Shown piece after piece: positions 7,740 through 12,594 of a stretch of DNA of 12,594 nt (its first letter is position 1; each line of letters opens with the position of its first letter). Position numbers and translations under genes: made by a program. The stretch is from NCBI GenBank assembly GCA_002455215.1, contig DKKK01000212.1, positions 1,386 through 13,979 of the forward strand, in the 5' to 3' direction. The notes under the pieces are model-generated. The model saw only the letters and a list, made by a program, of their open reading frames with translations. It made no database searches and was not told the origin of the DNA. This DNA comes from Anaerolineales bacterium UBA6668 (GTDB taxonomy: Bacteria; Chloroflexota; Anaerolineae; Anaerolineales; UBA6668).

Positions 7740-7784
7740 TATTTTCCTCCGGAGAGTTGATTTTTAAAATGTGAATTTTGGTTT

Positions 7785-7811
7785 TTAGCACTCTCCAAAG
7801 CAGAGTGCTAA
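7785..7811. promoter_or_regulatory. CIRCE operator, groES-proximal
   Basis: TTAGCACTC (7785-7793), nine spacer bases, then GAGTGCTAA (7803-7811): a perfect match to the CIRCE element bound by the heat-shock repressor HrcA. It lies downstream of the -10 box, in the leader of the groESL transcript. Confidence 0.97.
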
Positions 7812-7822
7812 CGAATGCCAAA

Positions 7823-7852
7823 AGTGTACCAAAAAGCGGGGTAGGTTGTCAA
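7823..7852 (-). promoter_or_regulatory. Sigma-70-type promoter of groESL
   Basis: Read on the minus strand, TTGACA (7852-7847) and TACACT (7828-7823) are separated by 18 bases. The promoter lies exactly between the two CIRCE operators and points at groES. Confidence 0.85.
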
Positions 7853-7860
7853 GGGCTTTT

Positions 7861-7887
7861 TTAGCACTTGAGCGGCAAGAGTGCTAA
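7861..7887. promoter_or_regulatory. CIRCE operator, distal copy
   Basis: TTAGCACTT (7861-7869), nine spacer bases, then GAGTGCTAA (7879-7887): one mismatch from the perfect CIRCE. It lies immediately upstream of the groESL -35 box, so HrcA could occupy both sides of the promoter. The two sites are centred 76 bases apart. Confidence 0.9.
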
Positions 7888-7907
7888 ATCAACTGAGTGG
7901 CGGACTG

Positions 7908-7957
7908 TTATATTCGGCACAGGTGGAAATTGCGCTTTTCCGGAATGCCGACCTATA
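7908..7957. repeat. Intergenic palindromic element, truncated copy D1
   Basis: This is the best single example of the half-unit: TATATTCGGCACAGGTGG (7909-7926), then AAATTGCGCTTTTCC (7927-7941). The second hairpin arm is missing. A degenerate ATGCCGACCTATA (7945-7957) may be what is left of the inverted right end. It begins about 20 bases beyond the distal CIRCE. Confidence 0.7.
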
Positions 7958-8016
7958 CTTGAGATTGTCTCATTTTCGGGTCATTTCGACCGAAGGGAGA
8001 AATCCTGCCCATTGTG

Positions 8017-8114
8017 TTATATTCGGCACAGGTGAAAGCTACGTTTTTTCCTTTAAGGAAAAAACGCAAATCGATATTCGGTATGTATACCGAATATAAC
8101 CCGTGCCGAATATC
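8017..8114. repeat. Intergenic palindromic element, full-length copy D2
   Basis: This is the most complete copy. The outer ends are inverted: ATATTCGGCACAGG (8021 region) against CCCGTGCCGAATAT (8100-8113), one mismatch. The centre is a hairpin, CGTTTTTTCC (8042-8051) pairing with GGAAAAAACG (8057-8066). A separate perfect dyad follows, ATATTCGGTAT (8074-8084) and ATACCGAATAT (8087-8097), with a 2-base centre. Its hairpin arms differ in sequence from those of copy F but still pair. Confidence 0.8.
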
Positions 8115-8130
8115 AAAGATTTCTCACTCT

Positions 8131-8152
8131 TGCTAACATTACGTTGTTAGCA
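8131..8152. repeat. Inverted repeat TGCTAAC-N8-GTTAGCA
   Basis: Perfect 7-base arms (8131-8137 and 8146-8152) are separated by 8 bases, within the interior of the right copy of the second repeat type. The arms contain the TTAGCA/TGCTAA core of CIRCE in the opposite order, so this is not a CIRCE. It could be an operator or a chance dyad. Confidence 0.5.
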
Positions 8153-8239
8153 CCCATTCGAAATGACAAAACCGGTACTTGGCAATGAAGCGTTGCGTTC
8201 TGTTCAAAAAAGCAACAACCTGCAATCTGTGACCGTGCT

Positions 8240-8325
8240 AATTTTATATTCGGCACAGGTGCTGAATATAAAATTGTGTTTTGCCCATAAGCATAAAAGC
8301 GCAATTTTCATCCGTGTCAAATATA
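8240..8325. repeat. Intergenic palindromic element, copy E
   Basis: The left part is a near-perfect palindrome: two 17-base arms (8240-8256 and 8259-8275) with one mismatch around a 2-base centre. The right part (8295-8325) is the half-unit in reverse orientation, AAAAGCGCAATTTTCATC then CGTGTCAAATATA. It lies about 120 bases ahead of the protease gene. Confidence 0.75.
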
Positions 8326-8432
8326 TGCCCGATGCACCCAGCGAACTTCGCATTTTCCAAAAAACCGAATCACACCCGTTGGCTATTCGCCGTCAACAAA
8401 CAAATTTTAACTATCCACTTAACTTTCTGTCC

Positions 8433-8438
8433 TATAAT
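8433..8438 (+). promoter_or_regulatory. -10 box of the HtrA-like protease gene, leaderless layout
   Basis: A perfect TATAAT ends 7 bases before the ATG at 8446, so transcription would begin at or within one base of the start codon. No Shine-Dalgarno is present between them. The -35 region is weak. Confidence 0.5.
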
Positions 8439-8445
8439 CCGAACT

Positions 8446-9693
8446 ATGAATTTACCCAGATTTTCTTTTCCACCATTTTCAAAAAATTTAGCCGTCGTTT
8501 CGGTTGGCTGTCTTTTGGCACTTTCTGTTCTTGCCTGCGGAGGGACGCTGGCATCGGGACCTGCGCCGACTGTGATGTTTGAAAGTCCAGTTACTCAAGC
8601 GCCGGCGACCATAGACCCAGCAGAAATCCAAAAACAAGTTGCGATTGCACTGACCCAAATTGCTCAAAGTGCGCCACCTGTATCTGCACAGTCCACCTTA
8701 CAAGTTCCAGTGGCGATGGAGGCACAAGCTGACCAATATGCCGCACTGTATGCCAAAGTTAGCCCAGCCGTGGTGGCTATCTATGTGGAAACGCGAGATG
8801 GCGCGGGGCAGGGCAGTGGCTATGTGTACGACAAAACCGGTCATATTGTTACCAACTTGCACGTGGTAGAAAACGGGGTTTATGTTGAAGTCACCTTCCC
8901 AAGCGGCTTCCGCACCACTGCCAAAGTGCTGGGGACAGATGCTTCTGCCGATTTGGCAGTTTTGCGACTGGATGAAATTCCGCGCGATTTGGTGGTACTG
9001 CCTTTAGGCGATTCTGACCAACTGCATGTGGGCGACCCGGTAGTAGCCATCGGCAACCCGTTTGGCTTTGCCGGAACCATGACCACTGGCATTGTCAGCG
9101 CATTGGGGCGAGCGCTCACCGGGCAACAAACTGTCAATGGCGCACGTTTTTCCGCACCAGATATTATTCAAACAGACACAGCCATTAATCCGGGCAACTC
9201 CGGCGGTCCGCTCATCAACATGCAAGGTGAAGTGGTCGGCATTAACCGCGCGATTATTTCCGCGAGTGGCAGTAGCTCTGGCGTTGGCTTCTCAATTTCA
9301 TCAAACACAGTCAAACGCATCATTCCGGCGCTATTGGAAAGCGGCAAATACCCCTACCCGTATCTGGGTATTTCCAGCACAGATGCGCTCACTTTGGCAG
9401 ATTTGGAAGATTTGGGGCTACCCAAGTCTGGAGGGGTATACGTCACAGCAGTGGTGGCGGGTGGTCCGGCGGCAAAAGCCGGTTTGAAGTCAGCCGGGGG
9501 AAATTCTAACAATACTCAACTTTCTCGCGGTGGCGATTTTATCCAAGCAGTCAATGGCGAACCCGTTGCCAGTTTTGAAGAATTAATCAGCTATTTATTC
9601 TACAATACGGAAGTCGGCGATGAGATTACACTCACCATTTGGCGCAATGGCAAATCACTGGAAGTACCGCTCACATTGGGGGAAAGACATTAA
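8446..9693 (+). CDS. HtrA/DegP-like serine protease with PDZ domain, lipoprotein
   Basis: The 415-residue product begins with a lipoprotein signal peptide: basic N-region, hydrophobic LAVVSVGCLLALSVLA, and a lipobox ending at C31. The mature protein is therefore likely anchored on the outer face of the membrane. A low-complexity Ala/Pro/Gln linker leads to a trypsin-like S1C domain (about 105-300) with catalytic H139 (TNLHVV), D169 (ADLAVL) and S252 (GNSGGP). One C-terminal PDZ domain follows (about 306-410: YLGIS, GGPAAKAGL, GGDFIQAVNG). Such proteases degrade or refold damaged envelope proteins. The frame stays open upstream to 8281, but that stretch is repeat element E and the signal peptide fixes the start at 8446. 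groES lies divergently upstream, although the repeat-rich gap argues against shared control. The sequence does not decide between DegP-, DegQ- and DegS-like roles. Confidence 0.93.
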   Translation: MNLPRFSFPPFSKNLAVVSVGCLLALSVLACGGTLASGPAPTVMFESPVTQAPATIDPAEIQKQVAIALTQIAQSAPPVSAQSTLQVPVAMEAQADQYAALYAKVSPAVVAIYVETRDGAGQGSGYVYDKTGHIVTNLHVVENGVYVEVTFPSGFRTTAKVLGTDASADLAVLRLDEIPRDLVVLPLGDSDQLHVGDPVVAIGNPFGFAGTMTTGIVSALGRALTGQQTVNGARFSAPDIIQTDTAINPGNSGGPLINMQGEVVGINRAIISASGSSSGVGFSISSNTVKRIIPALLESGKYPYPYLGISSTDALTLADLEDLGLPKSGGVYVTAVVAGGPAAKAGLKSAGGNSNNTQLSRGGDFIQAVNGEPVASFEELISYLFYNTEVGDEITLTIWRNGKSLEVPLTLGERH

Positions 9694-9698
9694 CAAAC

Positions 9699-9770
9699 TA
9701 TATTCGACACAAATGGAAACTGCGCTTTCTCTCACCAAGAAAAAGCGCAGTTTGATATTCGGCACGGGTG
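9699..9770. repeat. Intergenic palindromic element, copy F
   Basis: TATATTCGACACAAATGG (9699-9716) leads into a perfect 12-base stem AAACTGCGCTTT (9717-9728) and AAAGCGCAGTTT (9742-9753) with a 13-base loop. GATATTCGGCACGGGTG (9754-9770) then follows as a direct repeat of the left end, not an inverted one. It fills the gap between two convergent genes and may act as a terminator hairpin, although neither side has a long T-run. Confidence 0.8.
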
Positions 9771-9793
9771 TCAAAAACCGACCCAACGCATTT

Positions 9794-11461
9794 TTAGGCT
9801 TCGTTTGTACCCGTTGTGGGCAAATAGTCAGTGATGGGAATAGGCAATTGGTAGGTGATGTTTCCAGTGAGTGGTTTGTCTAGCTTGATAGTGGTCACCT
9901 TGCGATTTTCCGACATTAAGTTTTCGCACACTCGCGGGAAAGACTGCAACACCGCCGCCACCACCAATACCTGCTCTTTGGTGGGAAACGCCAACTCATT
10001 GTTTACCAGATTGATGATAGACGGGTACGGCTCTTGCGAATCGATTAAAGGCAAACCCAACTCTTCAATGCGGTCGGAGTCTGCACAGCCCACATATCTT
10101 TCATCTGAAAAGGCAAACTCCATGCTATCACGAACTTGCCATTCGCCATCAATATAAAGCGGGTTCAAGATTTTCATCAACTGTTCTTCGGAAGCAAGAA
10201 TGTTAAAACTGATAGGCTTAGAATCTTCTTGACTTAACACCAGATAGTTTAGCTTTTCATTGAATAGAAACGGGAAGAAGTGAGTATCGAAAAAATCAAC
10301 CCACTCAACTTTTTGGCAGAAATGATAGGCACGCTCTACAAAGTGGCTGAATAATTTGTCATTGACATAGCGCAGGTGCGAAATCCCCGCGATGGGATGG
10401 TCGGGGTTGAAGAGTCCGGATGACATCATGGTAACTGTTTGTGCCATTTCGTCCAGCCCTTTGGTCAAGGCTTTGGGGAGTGACGTGGCAGAAATCATCG
10501 TCTGTGTGCCTTGCAAAAGTTTCTGCAAAGCAGGCAACAGGGCTTCGTGTGAACAAACAATCAATGCCGGACGCGACTTAATCGCATGGATACCACTGAC
10601 TGGATTATCGTTTTGAGCCATAATGAGAAGTTGCTCACAACCTTCTTCCAAAGAAACGGCTGGCGTAAGCCCTATCAAGCCGTTTGCCGCCATTGCCACC
10701 AGAAACCACATTCGGTCGTAATGCTTGGTTTCGGTGTTCAATACCCAACCTTGCAATTTTTTGGCATAGATTACCCATTGCTCTTGATGTTGGGGGAGCG
10801 CTGAAAATGCGCTTAGGTCAAATTTTTTTTCCAGTTGTTGGGCAATCCACTCATCTTTTACAGTAGATGAAACATCATCAACAAACTCATCTTCGTCATA
10901 AGCATCGCTAAAGCGGTATTCCAGGTAGCCATTGATATCTTCCAAATCCACCCTATTGACATCAAAAGAGTCGTCCAGAAATTGCTGGGCATACTCATAA
11001 TATTCCGCCTTCGGATTTTTGTAATCTAGTACCGATTGATTCCAAGCGGGATAGCCGCCCACATTTTCCGAAGGAGCGGCATATTCAGCGGCAATACACC
11101 ACGGCAGTTGGGAAACCCCTTTCGGCTGTTTGGGCAGAATTTTTTCTACGTAGATACGGTGTTTCCAATCGTCTCCGTAATCATAGATATATTCAAATTC
11201 CTGCCCCACTTTTAACAACTCACCCAACGTGAACTGTGACTCATCTAGCATGGGCACGCCATGCGGAGAGAATTCTTCTAGATCATCGGTGTAACGCCGT
11301 TTGTCAATATCGAAATGGTGTAAATGCTCTTCTTCCCAGTCAAATACGGATTGGATAACCAAGTGTAAATCTGCCAGTGTCGAATCTGCCGCAACCAATA
11401 CGGTGCGGGTTGGCAATGGGCGACATTGATACAAAGCAATTTTCAATTGAAAAATAGTCAT
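9794..11461 (-). CDS. pRiA4b ORF-3-like domain protein with a long unrecognised C-terminal region
   Basis: This 555-residue protein has an N-terminal domain (about 3-180) of the plasmid pRiA4b ORF-3-like family, also called IS1096 TnpR-like. Supporting segments are VFDWEEEHLHHFDI, the hallmark YDYGDDWKH (93-101), and WCIAAEYAAPSENVGG (121-136), a variant of the family's C-x-GE-x-x-PPEDVGG. Function in this family is not established. The remaining 375 residues are unknown to me. They have an acidic stretch near 185-200 and no obvious membrane segment or catalytic motif. The ATG overlaps the stop of the epimerase gene by four bases (ATGA), with GGAG upstream on the minus strand, so translation is probably coupled. 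No transposase or terminal repeats surround it, so the transposon-derived family name should not be read as mobility. Confidence 0.72.
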   Translation of the reverse strand: MTIFQLKIALYQCRPLPTRTVLVAADSTLADLHLVIQSVFDWEEEHLHHFDIDKRRYTDDLEEFSPHGVPMLDESQFTLGELLKVGQEFEYIYDYGDDWKHRIYVEKILPKQPKGVSQLPWCIAAEYAAPSENVGGYPAWNQSVLDYKNPKAEYYEYAQQFLDDSFDVNRVDLEDINGYLEYRFSDAYDEDEFVDDVSSTVKDEWIAQQLEKKFDLSAFSALPQHQEQWVIYAKKLQGWVLNTETKHYDRMWFLVAMAANGLIGLTPAVSLEEGCEQLLIMAQNDNPVSGIHAIKSRPALIVCSHEALLPALQKLLQGTQTMISATSLPKALTKGLDEMAQTVTMMSSGLFNPDHPIAGISHLRYVNDKLFSHFVERAYHFCQKVEWVDFFDTHFFPFLFNEKLNYLVLSQEDSKPISFNILASEEQLMKILNPLYIDGEWQVRDSMEFAFSDERYVGCADSDRIEELGLPLIDSQEPYPSIINLVNNELAFPTKEQVLVVAAVLQSFPRVCENLMSENRKVTTIKLDKPLTGNITYQLPIPITDYLPTTGTNEA

Positions 11462-12375
11462 TTTTTATAAATCTCCTTTTGCCATTCGATGGTGCGCGGC
11501 AAACCATCTTGTAATGAAACCGTGATGCGATGGTCTAAGTCGCGCATTGCTTTGCTGGGGTCGGTCTTCTTATCGCGGGTGTTGTGCGCTTCGTTCTCCA
11601 CATATTTTACCAAGCCATCCTCCAAGCCGAGATAGCTCAAAATAAAATCGGAGAGTTCCTTGATATCGTGGTATTCGTTGCCCGCGATGTTGTAAACTTC
11701 GCCCGCGCGAAAATAACGCGGCTCGCAGATATTGGCAAGGGTACGGACACAGTCATCAATGTAAGTGCTGGTACGATGATGGTTCAGGTAAACCGTGTAG
11801 GGCATCTCGTGCAGGGCGCGATAAATAAATTGGCAAATCACCGAGCGATACTCGCTGTAGTGTTCACCCGGTCCATAGGTATTGAATAAACGCACGCGCA
11901 CACTTTCGGTGCCAAAGCGGTCGGCGCTATTCAGAATTTGCATCTCATTGACCCATTTGGAAATGGCATAATCATTCATTTGGCGGATGGGGTACTGCTC
12001 CATCACTTCTTCAGTCATAATTCCATCCCAGTCGCCATACACTTCGCTACTGCTGGTAAACATCATGCGGAATTTTCGTTCTTCTTGAAAACGCAGGATA
12101 TTCTTTGTGCCAATGGCATTACTTCGCCACATACGCTCATAGTGGTCTTCGCCATTCCAGCGCCCAAATTCTGCCGCCAAATGGTAGACGAACTCCGGCT
12201 GTACACGATTCATCACTGCCAGCAACTGGCGATAATCGCTCACATCACAACGCAGATACTGCGGACCTTCGCTGTGGGGTAAGTCACACACCCACACATC
12301 ATGCCCGCGCAATGCCAACGCTTCTGTCAATTTGCTTCCGACGGCGCCAATGCCGCCTGTTACGAGAATTTTCAT
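11458..12375 (-). CDS. NAD-dependent epimerase/dehydratase (extended SDR, nucleotide-sugar type)
   Basis: The 305-residue product has the Rossmann glycine motif TGGIGAVG (6-13), an acidic residue after beta-2 (D31), HLAAEFG (65-71), the catalytic Ser segment FTSSSEVYG (106-114) and the YxxxK pair YAISK (136-140). RLFNTYGPGE (162-171) and RTSTYIDDCV (201-210) are typical of UDP- or dTDP-sugar epimerases, dehydratases and decarboxylases. The exact sugar substrate cannot be assigned. Position between a probable glycosyltransferase and the pRiA4b-like gene, all on the minus strand, suggests a surface-glycan operon. No Shine-Dalgarno is visible before the ATG; the leader is very A/T-rich. Confidence 0.88.
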   Translation of the reverse strand: MKILVTGGIGAVGSKLTEALALRGHDVWVCDLPHSEGPQYLRCDVSDYRQLLAVMNRVQPEFVYHLAAEFGRWNGEDHYERMWRSNAIGTKNILRFQEERKFRMMFTSSSEVYGDWDGIMTEEVMEQYPIRQMNDYAISKWVNEMQILNSADRFGTESVRVRLFNTYGPGEHYSEYRSVICQFIYRALHEMPYTVYLNHHRTSTYIDDCVRTLANICEPRYFRAGEVYNIAGNEYHDIKELSDFILSYLGLEDGLVKYVENEAHNTRDKKTDPSKAMRDLDHRITVSLQDGLPRTIEWQKEIYKK

Positions 12376-12422
12376 AGTTTTTTTGTGATTTAGAAATAAT
12401 AAAATTTTTTCAAAAACAGTCT

Positions 12423-12456
12423 GACTCGGCAGGGAAATTCACATCGCAACCGAGTC
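12423..12456 (-). terminator. Weak terminator-like hairpin at the end of the glycosyltransferase gene
   Basis: GACTCGG and CCGAGTC (12450-12456 and 12423-12429 on the plus strand) pair perfectly around a 20-base loop that contains the stop codon. A short T-run follows six bases later on the minus strand. The loop is long and the stem short, so it may only attenuate transcription into the epimerase gene. Confidence 0.3.
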
Positions 12457-12594
12457 TAAAATGTAAGCCGCCCGTGCCTGCCATGTATGGCTTTGCACGT
12501 CTATTCGTGCCTGTCGAGCAAGGGACTGCGCCATTACCGGATTTTCTAACAACTGCCGAATGGCTTGGGCTAGGCTGGTCGAATCATCGGGCTG
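12439..12594 (-). CDS. C-terminal fragment of a probable GT-B glycosyltransferase (partial)
   Basis: The frame is open to the window edge. It gives the last 51 residues of a protein, starting QPDDSTSLAQAIRQLLENP, continuing AQSLARQARIDVQSHTW, and ending at a TGA at 12439-12441. This is the usual end of family 4-type glycosyltransferases: a sugar-nucleotide-binding D-D/E turn, a helix of type LAxAIxxLLxNP, then ARxxVxxHTWxxRA. The catalytic centre is outside the window, so donor and acceptor are unknown. It precedes the epimerase by 63 bases on the same strand. Confidence 0.7.
   Translation of the reverse strand, partial: QPDDSTSLAQAIRQLLENPVMAQSLARQARIDVQSHTWQARAAYILDSVAM

Larger units (their letters stand above)
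7981..8166. repeat. Second repeat type in inverted copies around element D2
   Basis: The left copy (7981-8004) starts TCATTTCGA and ends GAGAAATC. The right copy, on the opposite strand (8118-8166), has the same ends (GATTTCTC at 8118-8125, TCGAAATGA at 8158-8166) but a 32-base interior instead of 7. Repeat element D2 sits between them. Sequences of the type TCATTTCGA...GAGAAATC are, from memory, recurrent short repeats in several bacterial genomes. Confidence 0.5.

Noticed and set aside
7881..8099. Small plus-strand gene between groES and the protease (72 codons)
   Set aside because: It starts inside the distal CIRCE and runs through repeat elements, with no ribosome site and no protein-like composition.
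7908..8325. CRISPR-like array
   Set aside because: Repeats are irregularly spaced, occur in both orientations, differ in length and are scattered over 8.5 kb. No cas genes are present.
8281..8445. N-terminal extension of the protease frame by 55 residues
   Set aside because: It lies mostly in repeat element E and unique spacer, has no ribosome site, and would bury a clear lipoprotein signal peptide that starts at 8446.
9794..11461. Insertion sequence, because of the IS1096/TnpR-like family name
   Set aside because: No transposase, terminal inverted repeats or target duplication are seen, and the gene is coupled to an operon.

Overview
The window looks like a chromosomal segment of a mid-GC, free-living bacterium. 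A Chloroflexota (Anaerolineae/Caldilineae-like) origin is my best guess, but it is inference only. It rests on the flavour of the aldehyde dehydrogenase N-terminus, a lipoprotein-type HtrA protease that seems to be leaderless, HrcA/CIRCE control of groESL, and the scattered palindromic intergenic repeats. No phage, plasmid or CRISPR signature is seen.

Layout. Bases 1-347 hold no convincing gene: an AT-rich stretch is followed by a long hairpin with a T-rich tail. A metallophosphoesterase (348-1202, minus) follows, then a tRNA-Leu(CAG) gene (1471-1555, plus) and a bidirectional terminator. An apparent two-gene minus-strand operon encodes an IclR-type regulator (start near 4046) and an NAD-dependent aldehyde dehydrogenase of the pyrroline-5-carboxylate dehydrogenase-like group (1613-3205). 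A 420-base divergent intergenic region leads to dnaN (4503-5633, plus), which converges on groEL across a perfect hairpin terminator. groES and groEL (7739-5743, minus) form the chaperonin operon. Its promoter (TTGACA/TACACT) is bracketed by two CIRCE operators. A repeat-rich 0.7 kb region separates it from a secreted lipoprotein HtrA-like serine protease with a PDZ domain (8446-9693, plus). The right end is a minus-strand operon entering from outside: the C-terminal tail of a probable GT-B glycosyltransferase, an NAD-dependent sugar epimerase/dehydratase, and, overlapping it by 4 bases (ATGA), a 555-residue protein with an N-terminal pRiA4b ORF-3-like domain and an unrecognised C-terminal two thirds.

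How the genes work together. Most are housekeeping: replication clamp, chaperonin, envelope protein quality control and leucine tRNA. The IclR-aldehyde dehydrogenase pair looks like a self-contained catabolic unit whose regulator probably controls it from a palindromic operator just upstream. The glycosyltransferase-epimerase pair points to a surface-polysaccharide locus.

The most interesting structure is not a gene. At least seven intergenic sites carry related short palindromic elements built on the half-unit TATATTCGRCACAGGTGG followed by AAAYTGCGCTTTT. They occur upstream of the metallophosphoesterase, between iclR and dnaN, three times between groES and the protease, and after the protease. 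They are modular, partly nested in a second repeat type, and in places preserve hairpin pairing despite sequence change.
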